Assembly: GCF_001594145.1 (NCBI RefSeq)
Contig: NZ_LVCF01000001.1
Coordinates: forward strand, 186,001-250,000
DNA length: 64,000 bases
Source: Branchiibius sp. NY16-3462-2
Lineage (GTDB): Bacteria; Actinomycetota; Actinomycetes; Actinomycetales; Dermatophilaceae
Reading direction: 5' to 3'
The position numbers were made by a program, and so were the translations under genes. Under the pieces are notes generated by a model. The model saw nothing but the letters and a program-made list of their open reading frames with translations, was not told the origin of the DNA and did no database searches. How positions within the stretch are numbered: the first letter of the stretch is position 1; each line of letters starts with the position of its first letter. This document shows, piece after piece, positions 18,401 through 25,606 of this stretch.

Positions 18401-19164
18401 CCCGACGGCTCTGCCTCACCAGTAGCGGCGCTGACGATCTGGTCCTGCTCGGGGTGCGTCCCGCGCAGGTGCCTTCGCTCGCGGCCCCGGGTCGGGGGCT
18501 GCTGCTGCCGGACGACGCCGAGATCCAGTGTGCGCTCCCCGGCCGCCCAGCCGCTGACCCAGCGATCGCCGTACGTTTCGATCCCCTTCCGGCAGTGATC
18601 GACTCGCTACCCGCGGGCGCGTTCGGCGTCGGCCTCGACGGACCGGTCAGGTGGACGGCCGATGACCGGACCGTCCTCATCGTCGGAGCCCCGGGCAGCG
18701 GCCGCACGACCGCGCTGCGGGCCAGCGCGAGCGCCGACCCGGGCCCGTCCTTCTGGCTGTGCGGACCGGATCCGGACCTCACGCGATGGGCGGACGAGCA
18801 CCCCGGAGGCACCATCTACGTCGACGACGCCGACCACCTTGCCGGTACGCCGATCGAGGGCGTGCTGGTGGATCTCACCGCCCGCCACCGGCTGGTCGTG
18901 AGCTCGTCACTGGCCGCGGCCACGGCCGCGTTCACCGGCCTGCTGCCGCTACTGAAACGCGCCGGTACCGGTGTGATCCTGCAACCGGGCCCGCGCGACG
19001 GTGACGTGCTCGGCGTCAGCCTGCCCACGTCGTACGACGAGGGGCCCGGTTCTGGTGTCCTGGTGCGTCGCGGACAGATCACGCAGGTGCGTACGTGGGC
19101 GCCACCAGTGGACTCCCAGCGGATGTCACCATCCACCCTCCCGCATGCACAGGAGTTGACATGA
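15412..19164 (+). CDS. EssC/EccC-like FHA-FtsK/SpoIIIE triple-ATPase membrane protein
   Basis: The 1250-residue protein has an N-terminal FHA-like region and a clear FHA domain (about 92-165, with SRHHLSF and NGTLIDG). Two close transmembrane helices follow (about 203-243), then three FtsK/SpoIIIE-type ATPase modules. The first module has a canonical P-loop GTTGAGKSG (about 562) and Walker B LVLVIDEF (about 662). The second and third P-loops read GGPASGRST (about 869) and GAPGSGRTT (about 1089), with Arg replacing the essential Lys. The architecture is that of the type VII secretion motor EssC. No WXG100, EccB, EccD or MycP gene is nearby, so its substrates are unknown. Confidence 0.85.
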   Translation: MTTLRLTIHEGTVSRDVVVRARTGTRWADVVASNPAVPQTLFTGTRKIADTDLVGAAPLSHAAVLSTAPTVVPVRHLLELHVIEGPGAGAWVPLGAESVTVGRGRDCVLQVPDPCVSRHHLSFRLDSGRVVVAAQDATNGTLIDGEPLTATRELTIGSRIVIGDTALELVRRDSVPTAAWPDAPPAVQIRVPSAPPPPERRPWPLVMALLPLAVAGGAALLLHNPMFLMFAVLSPVMLLAQYLTDRRGGSRSHRRAVAAYREELERAEREVRRALEHEVAVRRVRTPALGTTLRVARSQSSARWSRNPTAEMRVRLGTGVVPSGVSRRSDRHTFGEADADPVELTDAPVEIDLRAAGRVEIAGPRRHLLAQSLITQIATWFSPHDLQIHICCSETNRAAWQWLRFLPHVLPAPDATPRIGPQGAVHTPDTSLLMVTDGLDQPAPAGAVVLALVDDSTPRPGRIVTTDLADHQTLDLPAPGHAEAAVRALAAAGGSVTGRTGLPTEISLIDLLRDERGINPTDPAEVIRSWSRASDRVLLGRTAEAPWEVSLPVDGPHALIAGTTGAGKSGLLQTFLVSWALHRSPQELNYVLIDYKGGAAFSGCASLPHTVGMVTDLDAALTARALRSLQAEIRRRERLLAAARAADYAAYREGGGSLPRLVLVIDEFRVLSDELPDFVHGLVRLAAVGRSLGIHLVLATQRPAGVVSADIRANLDLRIALRLNDVTDSRDVIDADDAARLDPGLPGRAVALRSGGTRQLVQVARVSGYTPCRDAAPQVLPVDPLTGVPQPGSERADDDDLSRIAAAIRRAHERLGAPPPHRPWLPPLPTQITAEDHGPGGAPLGMIDRPDEQRQEWADWRVQDGNLLIAGGPASGRSTVLRTLAVGSREPVYLLATAKTFTQEHNPQLGAVVGFDEHARVHRLLTWLEDRIATSASDPVRLLIDDWDSLQARTDAASLTLSDRLLAIMRDGPRAGVVTAVAGGRGVVSGRVSGLAARRLCLTSSGADDLVLLGVRPAQVPSLAAPGRGLLLPDDAEIQCALPGRPAADPAIAVRFDPLPAVIDSLPAGAFGVGLDGPVRWTADDRTVLIVGAPGSGRTTALRASASADPGPSFWLCGPDPDLTRWADEHPGGTIYVDDADHLAGTPIEGVLVDLTARHRLVVSSSLAAATAAFTGLLPLLKRAGTGVILQPGPRDGDVLGVSLPTSYDEGPGSGVLVRRGQITQVRTWAPPVDSQRMSPSTLPHAQELT

Positions 19165-19334
19165 AACGATGTCTCGCGGTTGCGGCCACCTTCACCGCAA
19201 GGGAGCGGTCCTGCGACTGCCCCCCTCCGGCGGTAAGCCGGTGGTCCTGCAGCAGGTCTCCCAGCCGGGTGCCGTCGCCGGGTCCGCCGAACGCCAAGGT
19301 TCTGCTGTATTCGCTCTACCCGGGCAAGAACTAG
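19161..19334 (+). pseudogene. possible degraded small gene after the EssC-like gene
   Basis: An ATG overlaps the stop of the EssC-like gene (ATGA) and opens a 57-codon frame. It starts like a signal peptide (MKRCLAVAATFTA) but turns into Cys/Pro/Ser-rich sequence. A second frame across the same bases reads more protein-like (LPPSGGKPVVLQQV), and the first frame ends with AKVLLYSLYPGKN. This is what a small coupled gene with one or two frameshifts would look like. It may equally be non-coding spacer. No family recognised. Confidence 0.25.
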
Positions 19335-19933
19335 GTGATCCGCTTCCCGAACCACTGGGTGCCCTCCGGCGAGGGCAGCGGGGTGAACCCGAGTCGGTGG
19401 TAGAACGCGATGGCGCCGGAGTTGTCCTTGGCGGCGCCCAGATGGACTCCGGGTACGCCGCGTGCCACCAGGGCGGCGCACAGCACCTCGATCAGCCGGC
19501 GGCCAAAACCGTTGCCCTGCAGGACCGGAAGCAGATCAACGTGCAGGTGCGCGGGGTACTCGGCGGCCAGCGGATCGCGCGTGGAGGCGTAGGTGTATCC
19601 CACCTCTGTCACCAGTTCCTGGGTCGTCGTCGGGTGCGCGGCGCGCGGGTAGCGGTGGGCGACACTCGGCCACCACTGGGTTGCGAACCACTGGTCGAAC
19701 TCCAGGGTGTCCGCGGTCGCGACCAGATAGCCGGCCGGCGGCCTCTTCCCGTCGGCCACCACCCAGGCGAGGTCCGGGCAATGCACCAGATACGGGGTGA
19801 GATAGATGTCCGGCAGCAGACTGGGCGGATCGAAAAGGCCGGTTGCATCGCCGCCCGTGGCACCCGTTCGGACGCACACGTCCGCCAGCGCATCCTCATC
19901 ACCGGGTCGGAACGGTCGGATCTTCCAACTCAT
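19331..19933 (-). CDS. GNAT family N-acetyltransferase
   Basis: The 200-residue acyltransferase has the GNAT acetyl-CoA loop GNGFGRRLIEVL preceded by a beta strand (HLHVDLLPVLQ) and followed by GAAKDNSGAIAFYHRLGF. The N-terminal half (IRPFRPGDEDALADVC) and the long insertion with EFDQWFATQWW resemble bacterial relatives of the acetyltransferase-like domain of eukaryotic O-GlcNAcase; I hold that more loosely. ATG 19933 overlaps the stop of the upstream BtuF-like gene (ATGA). The substrate is unknown. Confidence 0.85.
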   Translation of the reverse strand: MSWKIRPFRPGDEDALADVCVRTGATGGDATGLFDPPSLLPDIYLTPYLVHCPDLAWVVADGKRPPAGYLVATADTLEFDQWFATQWWPSVAHRYPRAAHPTTTQELVTEVGYTYASTRDPLAAEYPAHLHVDLLPVLQGNGFGRRLIEVLCAALVARGVPGVHLGAAKDNSGAIAFYHRLGFTPLPSPEGTQWFGKRIT

Positions 19934-20808
19934 CGCAGCCGCAACGGTTTCCACGACTGGTCAGGGACGGGGACATCGTGCAGCAACGCGGCGAGCGCCT
20001 CCACCCCGTCCACCAACCGTGGGCCGGGCCGGGCGAACGAGGCGTTCGCGTCGACCGCCCAGACGGGAACGTCCGGCAGGTGGTCCAGGATCTCCCGGCC
20101 GAGACGCGCAGAGTCGTCGACGCCGTACCCGCAGGGCGCCACCACGACCACCTCCGGCCCCGAGGCGGACACCGCCGCCCAGTCCACGCGCTCGGAGCGC
20201 TCACCAACGACACCCAGGGCCGGCTCGCCACCGGCCATCGTCACCATCTCGGGGATCCAGTGCCCGGGCGCGAACGGCGGATCGGTCCACTCCAGCACCA
20301 ACACTCGCGGCCGGGGCCGGTCCGCCACGGCCCGGGCGACATCGGCCAGTCGCGCCCGCAACCGCGTGACCAGGGCGTCGGCTGCGTCGTCGTGGCCGGT
20401 CGCCGCCCCCAGGGTCCGGATCGAGTCCAGCACCTGCTCCATCGTGTGCGGATCGATCGTCAGCACCTGCGCGGTGCAGCCCAGATACGCCAGTGCGTCG
20501 TCCACGACGGAGACATCGACCGCGCACACCGCGCACAGGTCCTGGGTCACGACCAGATCGGCGTCCAACGAACGCAGCGCGTCGGCGTCGAGGTGGTAGA
20601 GATCCTCACCCCGCGCCAGCGCAGCCGCGACGTAGTCGTCGATCTCGCGGGGCGAAAGTCCCTGCGGCATGGCTGAATTCGAGATGATCGTGCGCTCCAA
20701 CGCCTCCGGTGGCGTGTCGCATTCGAAAGTCACACCCACTACGTCGTCGCCCGCGCCGATCGCGAAGAGGATCTCCGTGGTCGACGGCAGGAGGGACACG
20801 ATACGCAC
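19930..20808 (-). CDS. BtuF-like cobalamin-binding/helical-backbone metal receptor protein
   Basis: The 292-residue protein begins MRIVSLLPSTTEILFAIGAGD, the characteristic start of the BtuF/periplasmic binding class III fold, with a second-lobe motif around VLVLEWTDPPFAPGHWIPEM. BtuF binds vitamin B12 for ABC import. This copy has no signal peptide or lipobox and no BtuC/BtuD nearby, so it probably stays in the cytoplasm. Its role may be a cobalamin or metal-chelate binding step rather than import. It is coupled to the GNAT gene by ATGA. Confidence 0.8.
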   Translation of the reverse strand: MRIVSLLPSTTEILFAIGAGDDVVGVTFECDTPPEALERTIISNSAMPQGLSPREIDDYVAAALARGEDLYHLDADALRSLDADLVVTQDLCAVCAVDVSVVDDALAYLGCTAQVLTIDPHTMEQVLDSIRTLGAATGHDDAADALVTRLRARLADVARAVADRPRPRVLVLEWTDPPFAPGHWIPEMVTMAGGEPALGVVGERSERVDWAAVSASGPEVVVVAPCGYGVDDSARLGREILDHLPDVPVWAVDANASFARPGPRLVDGVEALAALLHDVPVPDQSWKPLRLR

Positions 20809-20817
20809 GCACCGACC

Positions 20818-22268
20818 CTACGGGGCGGACGCGCGGGGCACGTGCACGCCGTACTGCGACACCTTCCGATAGAGGGTGGCCCGGCTCATGCCCAGGTGCT
20901 CGGCGGCCTGTTGCATCGTGGTCCCGGGGCGGGACAGGGCACGGACGATCTCGTCCCGCTCGAACCGCTCGATCCGGGACAGCCGCCGGGCGGCCGCGGA
21001 CAGCACCGAGGGTGGCAGGTGACGTACGTCGATCACGTCGGCCCGCATCGCGGCGTGCCGGATCACCCGCACCAGTTCGGTGACGTTTCCCGGCCAGGCG
21101 TGATCGGTCAGCGCCCGGCGGGCGGTGGCGGTGATCTCCACGTCACGACCGCGGGCCCGGGCGGCGACGTGCAGAGCGATCGGCACGACGTCCTCGGGCC
21201 GCTCCGGGGGGGCCGGAAGATGCCCCCCGGTCCCGAGCGGCGGCAGCGGCGGGCCGGGACGCCCCCCAGGCGCCGGGCGGTAAACGCGCCCGCCCCCCCG
21301 CCGCCCGCCACGAGCAACTGGGCCAGGCGGTCCGCAGCCCACAACGGCAGCACGTCGACGTCACCGACAATCACCGCCGTGTCCGGTTTGCCGACCTCCG
21401 GGGCCCACAACACCACCCCCGGCTCGAGGTCCTGGGGCGCGGGCGCGGACGCCGACAGGATCCGGCTACGCGGTCGCACCCGCCGCAGCGCCTGGGACAA
21501 CAACGTCACCCGTCCGGCCCCGGCCTCCCCCACCGCCGCCACGACACGGCCGGCCGCGAGCGCCGTACTCGCCTGGTCCAACGCCTGGGCCCACCCGGTG
21601 GACAGGGCGAAGGTCGATCCACTGCCCGGCTCCAGATGCGGCGCCACGACCCGGAAGACCTCCCCGCGCGGCGCCGGACGCGGGGTGCGGCCCTGGGACC
21701 GGGTCAGCATCAGCGCAGCGGTGTTGCTCGCGGCAGACTGGGCCAACGCGAGCAGCAGATCGTGCGAGGAGTCCGACCAGGTCGTGAGGTTGACCGCTCC
21801 CTGGAGCCGTCCGGAGGTCGGGTCGAGCACCGGCGCCGCGGCGCACGTGTAGCCGGTGAGGCTCTGGGCGTAGTGCTCCTGTGCCCGTACGACCGTCGGT
21901 GACCGGTCGGCGAGCGCCAGGCCCAGGCCGTTGGTGCCGGCTTCCCGCTCGGAGTAGCCGAAACCGGGCGCGAGGTGCACCGCGTCCAACGCCCGCAGGA
22001 GCGAGTCGTCACCACTGTGCCGGTTGAGTACCAGGCCCTCGGAGTCGGTGAGCATCAGACTGATCGGTTCCCCCGCGAGGGTCCGCTGCAGATCGCGCAG
22101 CACCTGGTCGCCGCACTGGAAGAACAGCGACTCGGTGTCGAGCGCACCGGTGAAGGCCGGCTGCACCTGGTCCAGGGACACGCCGTACTCCTGACTGCGC
22201 TGCCACGACGCGAGAACCCGTGCCGACGCGGGGCGTCCGTCGGCGGCGCGCTCGGGCAATGCGTCCAT
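20818..22268 (-). pseudogene. AcoR/MimR-type GAF-AAA-Fis transcriptional regulator, frameshifted
   Basis: Two overlapping frames encode one regulator of about 483 residues. The first (22268 down to about 21265) carries a GAF domain with the AcoR-family stretch EHYAQSLTGYTCAAAPVLDP and a degenerate AAA module (GEAGAGRVTLL instead of GxTGxGKE). The second (about 21265 to 20818) carries the domain end (HLPAPPERPEDVVPIALHVA, NVTELVRVIRH) and a Fis helix-turn-helix (MQQAAEHLGMSRATLYRKV). One extra base near the C6 run at 21262-21267 would restore the frame. GAFTGA, needed to contact sigma-54, is absent. AGGAGG precedes the ATG. It is likely the activator of the divergent operon, if functional. Confidence 0.8.
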
Positions 22269-22282
22269 ACCTGACCTCCTGG

Positions 22283-22298
22283 TGTGATCCAGGTTACA
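22283..22298. promoter_or_regulatory. CRP/GlxR-like site next to regulator start
   Basis: TGTGATCCAGGTTACA fits TGTGA-N6-TCACA with one mismatch in the right half. It lies 14 bases upstream of the regulator ATG and mirrors a better copy at 22389-22404. The consensus is established for CRP/GlxR-type cAMP receptors; binding here is inferred. Confidence 0.4.
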
Positions 22299-22328
22299 AA
22301 CCGCGGCCGGGGCCGCGGCCTGAACGGC

Positions 22329-22343
22329 GTCTCAAAGTGAGAC
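22329..22343. promoter_or_regulatory. inverted repeat, candidate regulator operator
   Basis: GTCTCAAAGTGAGAC is a perfect 6-bp inverted repeat with a 3-bp spacer, in the middle of the divergent spacer. It is unrelated to the flanking TGTGA sites. It could be the binding site of the adjacent Fis-type regulator. Confidence 0.4.
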
Positions 22344-22388
22344 AGCGCAGGTGGGGCGGGTGGATCGGGAGCGGCATACGTTCTGCGG

Positions 22389-22404
22389 TGTGACACCAGT
22401 CACA
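22389..22404. promoter_or_regulatory. CRP/GlxR-like site upstream of amidohydrolase operon
   Basis: TGTGACACCAGTCACA is an exact TGTGA-N6-TCACA palindrome, 20 bases before the amidohydrolase ATG. This is the consensus of CRP/GlxR regulators. So close to the start codon it would more likely repress than activate, unless the transcript starts further downstream. Confidence 0.5.
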
Positions 22405-22424
22405 GCACCGATCAGGAGGCCCGC

Positions 22425-23471
22425 ATGTACACCAAGGACGACGAGAAGTACTTCATCGTCGACGCCCACATCGCCCTGTGGGACGCGCGCGAGAGCAACC
22501 AGCGCAACATCCACGGCAAGCAGTTCATCGACTGCTTCTACGACTACCACCGCAATCTGTCCCCGGAGTCGGAGGTGTGGGCCTACGAGGACTACCTCTA
22601 CCAGGGCGGCGAACGGTTGATGAAGGACCTGTTCACCGACGGCTACGTCGACCACGCCGTCTTCCAGCCGGCCTACCTGGGTGAGTTCTACAAGACCGGT
22701 TTCGGACAGACCGAGGAAGCCTTCGCCCTCGCCCAGGCGAATCCGGACAAGCTGACCTACAACCACAACTTCGACCCGCGCAACGGCGAGGCCGGTTTGG
22801 ACCAATTGCGCGCTGACGCAGAGCGATTCAAGCTCAAGGGCGTCAAGCTCTACACGGCGGAGTGGCACGGCGAGAGCCGCGGCTGGAAGCTGGACGACCC
22901 GTGGGCCTACCGGTACTTCGAGTTGTGTCGTGAGCTGGGGATCAAGAACATCCATGTCCACAAGGGCCCGACGATCCGACCGCTGGACCGGGACGCCTTC
23001 GACGTCTCCGACGTGGATCACGTGGCCACCGACTTCACCGACCTGACCTTCATCGTCGAGCACGTCGGCCTGCCGCGCCTGGAGGACTTCTGCTGGATCG
23101 CCACCCAGGAGCCGAACGTCTGGGGCGGCCTGGCCGTCGCGATGCCGTTCATGCACACCCGCCCGCGCTACTTCGCCCAGATCCTGGGTGAGTTGCTCTA
23201 CTGGATCGGCGAGGACCGGATCACCTTCTCCTCCGACTACGCCATCTGGACCCCGCGCTGGTTGATCGAGCAGTTCGTGGACTTCCAGATTCCCGAAGAC
23301 ATGAGCGAGTACGCACCGATCACCACCGAGCAGAAGAAGAAGATCCTCGGCCTGAACGCGGCCCGGCTCTACGACCTGGACGTGCCTGCCGAGTTGCAGT
23401 TGCCGACCGCCGATGAGACCGCGACCGGTCCGCGGCAGCCGGAGGCAGCGGACCTGGTGGGCGCGAAGTGA
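22425..23471 (+). CDS. amidohydrolase of the propane-monooxygenase-associated type
   Basis: The 348-residue TIM-barrel amidohydrolase-2 protein has metal-binding segments around VDAHIALWD (a variant of DxHxH), KNIHVHKGPT, FIVEHVGLP and SSDYAIW. I recognise it as the protein encoded beside actinobacterial soluble di-iron monooxygenase genes for propane/phenol (prm/mim type). Its biochemical role in those operons is not established; support of monooxygenase maturation has been suggested. AGGAGG precedes the ATG. The next gene starts by GTGA overlap. Confidence 0.85.
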   Translation: MYTKDDEKYFIVDAHIALWDARESNQRNIHGKQFIDCFYDYHRNLSPESEVWAYEDYLYQGGERLMKDLFTDGYVDHAVFQPAYLGEFYKTGFGQTEEAFALAQANPDKLTYNHNFDPRNGEAGLDQLRADAERFKLKGVKLYTAEWHGESRGWKLDDPWAYRYFELCRELGIKNIHVHKGPTIRPLDRDAFDVSDVDHVATDFTDLTFIVEHVGLPRLEDFCWIATQEPNVWGGLAVAMPFMHTRPRYFAQILGELLYWIGEDRITFSSDYAIWTPRWLIEQFVDFQIPEDMSEYAPITTEQKKKILGLNAARLYDLDVPAELQLPTADETATGPRQPEAADLVGAK

Positions 23472-24238
23472 CCCTGACGCTGACCCGGGAGGACGCGGTC
23501 ACGGCCGCGCTGGGCGTCGTCATCGATCCCGAGCTCGACGAACCGATCACCGATCTGGGCTTCGTGCGCAGCATCGCGATCGATGGGTCCTCAGTCATTG
23601 TGCACCTGCGGCTGCCGACGTCGTTCTGCTCACCGAACTTCGCCTACCTGATGGCCTCCGACGCCAAGGACGCGCTCGTCGCGTTGGACTGGACGGACGC
23701 GGTGGTCGTGGAGTTGGACGACCACCACGACTCCCCGATCATCAACGCCGGGTTGGCGGGTGACCTGGGCTACCGGGGCACCTTCGGTCACGAGGCGCTG
23801 GACAGCCTGGATGAGTTGCGTACGACGTTCCGCCGAAAGGCGCACACCGCGGCGATGGAGCGATGCCTGACCGATCTGCTGCGGGCCGACCCGTCCCGGT
23901 CGGTCGAGTCGTTGGCTGACGTGCGCCTGGGTGAGTTGCCCTCCGGTGAGCATCAGGCGGCACTGGTGCGTCGGCGTACGGCGATCGGATTGCCCACGGA
24001 CGCAACCGATTATGTGCTGGTCGACCACGAGAACGCCCGTCCGGGCAACGTACCCCTTGCCGTTGCCCGGGCGCGCTCCACCCGCATCTCCATCGATGGC
24101 AATGCGCACTTCTGCCGTGGTCTGCTCCGCACCCGGTACCCCGGGTCCGAGCAGGACCAAACCGTACGGACCGACGGGCTGGAACCCGCCGACACCGCGT
24201 TCTTTTCCCTCACCACTCTCAGGGAGTCACTGTCATGA
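23468..24238 (+). CDS. DUF59/MIP18-type metal-sulfur cluster assembly protein
   Basis: The first 90 of 256 residues match the DUF59 fold used in Fe-S or metal-centre assembly (ALGVVIDPELDEPITDLGFV, then HLRLPTSFCSPNFAYLM with the conserved Cys). The remaining 160 residues are specific to the version in propane-monooxygenase operons and have no motif I can name. The likely job is assembly of a metal cluster in a partner enzyme. It is coupled to both neighbours by GTGA and ATGA overlaps. Confidence 0.82.
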   Translation: MTLTLTREDAVTAALGVVIDPELDEPITDLGFVRSIAIDGSSVIVHLRLPTSFCSPNFAYLMASDAKDALVALDWTDAVVVELDDHHDSPIINAGLAGDLGYRGTFGHEALDSLDELRTTFRRKAHTAAMERCLTDLLRADPSRSVESLADVRLGELPSGEHQAALVRRRTAIGLPTDATDYVLVDHENARPGNVPLAVARARSTRISIDGNAHFCRGLLRTRYPGSEQDQTVRTDGLEPADTAFFSLTTLRESLS

Positions 24239-25269
24239 GCACCATGCGAGCCGTCCAGGTGGTCGGCTACCACGAGAACCTGCAGCTGGAGCACGTCCCC
24301 GTGCCCGAACCCACCGGCCCGTGGGACGTCGTCGTCAAGATCGGCGGCGCGGGCGTCTGCCGCACCGACCTGCACATCCTGGAGGGCCAGTGGGCCGAGA
24401 AGTCCCAGGTGCACCTGCCCTACACGATCGGGCACGAGAACGCCGGCTGGGTCTCGGCGGTCGGCAGCGCAGTGACCAATGTGCAGGAGGGTGACACCGT
24501 CATCCTGCATCCGTTGATCACCTGCGGCCTGTGCCGCGCCTGCCGTAGCGGCGACGACGTGCACTGCGAGGCCAACCAGTTCCCGGGGATCGACACCAAC
24601 GGTGGGTACGCCGAGTACCTCAAGACCTCGGCGCGCAGCGTGGTCAAGATCGACCCCTCGCTGCAGCCCGCGGACGTGGCGGCGCTGGCGGACGCCGGCC
24701 TCACGGCGTACCACGCGGCGGCCAAAGCAGCCCGGCGCCTCACACCCCGCGACAAAGTGGTCGTGATCGGGGCAGGAGGCTTGGGGCACATCGGGATTCA
24801 GGTCCTCAAGGCGCTCAGCCCGGCCGAGATCATCGTCGTCGATCGCAACGCGGACGCGGTGAAGCTGGCCCTGTCGATCGGCGCCGACCACGGTGTCGTC
24901 GCCGAAGGTGGGCAGGTCGATCAGGTGCTGGAGCTGACCGGTGGCAACGGCGCCGAGGTCGTCGTCGACTTCGTCGGTGAGAACGGCGCGACGGCCGAAG
25001 GCACGGCCATGCTGCGACAGGCCGGTGACTATCTCGTCGTCGGATATGGCGAGAACATCGACGTGCCGACGATCGACATCATCTCGAGCGAGATCAACTA
25101 CATCGGCAACCTGGTCGGGTCCTACAACGACCTGTGCGATCTGATGGAGTTGGCGCGGCGTGGTGCGGTGACCCTGCACACGCAGAAGTACGCGCTCGAC
25201 GACTTCCAGAGCGCGATCGACGACCTGGACAATGGTCGGGTGCGCGGCCGCGCCATCCTCGTTCCCTGA
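24235..25269 (+). CDS. zinc-dependent medium-chain alcohol dehydrogenase
   Basis: The 344-residue MDR alcohol dehydrogenase has catalytic zinc ligands in CRTDLHI and GHENAGWV. Structural-zinc cysteines are in CGLCRACRSGDDVHC. The Rossmann motif GAGGLGHIGIQVLKAL is followed by VVDRN, which suggests NAD preference. It probably oxidises a short-chain alcohol or diol to the aldehyde or ketone. The ATGA start overlap ties it to the DUF59 gene. Related dehydrogenases sit in propane-oxidation operons. Confidence 0.9.
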   Translation: MSTMRAVQVVGYHENLQLEHVPVPEPTGPWDVVVKIGGAGVCRTDLHILEGQWAEKSQVHLPYTIGHENAGWVSAVGSAVTNVQEGDTVILHPLITCGLCRACRSGDDVHCEANQFPGIDTNGGYAEYLKTSARSVVKIDPSLQPADVAALADAGLTAYHAAAKAARRLTPRDKVVVIGAGGLGHIGIQVLKALSPAEIIVVDRNADAVKLALSIGADHGVVAEGGQVDQVLELTGGNGAEVVVDFVGENGATAEGTAMLRQAGDYLVVGYGENIDVPTIDIISSEINYIGNLVGSYNDLCDLMELARRGAVTLHTQKYALDDFQSAIDDLDNGRVRGRAILVP

Positions 25270-25285
25270 GTGCATAGGAGTCGCA

Positions 25286-25606
25286 ATGATTTTCATCACC
25301 GCTCGCTTCCGAGTGAAAGCGGAGGATGCCGACCAGTGGCCGGAGATCACCCGCTCGTTCACCGAGGGGACCCGCGCCGAACCGGGCAACCTCTGGTTCG
25401 ACTGGGCGCGCAGCACGGAGGACCCGCAGGAGTATGTCCTGCTGGAGGCGTTCAAGGACGACGGCGCCGAGGCACACGTGTCCTCTGATCACTTCAAGCA
25501 GGCGCAGGCCGATCTGCCGCCCCACCTGGAGGAGACGCCCCGGATCGTGAACTTCCAGGTGCCCGGGGAGGAGTGGTCCGAACTGGGCGAGATGGCGGTC
25601 GACTGA
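25286..25606 (+). CDS. putative quinol monooxygenase (ABM/YgiN-like)
   Basis: The 106-residue protein is a dimeric alpha+beta barrel domain of the antibiotic-biosynthesis-monooxygenase family (MIFITARFRVKAEDADQW, EYVLLEAFKDDGAEAHVSSDHF). Relatives act on quinols, methylglyoxal-type or hydroxylated aromatic compounds without cofactors. ATG 25286 follows a TAGGAG site and lies 16 bases after the dehydrogenase stop, so it is the last gene of the operon. Its stop directly abuts that of the convergent ppk2. Confidence 0.8.
   Translation: MIFITARFRVKAEDADQWPEITRSFTEGTRAEPGNLWFDWARSTEDPQEYVLLEAFKDDGAEAHVSSDHFKQAQADLPPHLEETPRIVNFQVPGEEWSELGEMAVD

Noticed and set aside
22301..22318. GC palindrome CCGCGGCC-GG-GGCCGCGG as an operator
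   Set aside because: In DNA of this GC content such short GC palindromes are expected by chance; the neighbouring TGTGA and GTCTC dyads are more specific.
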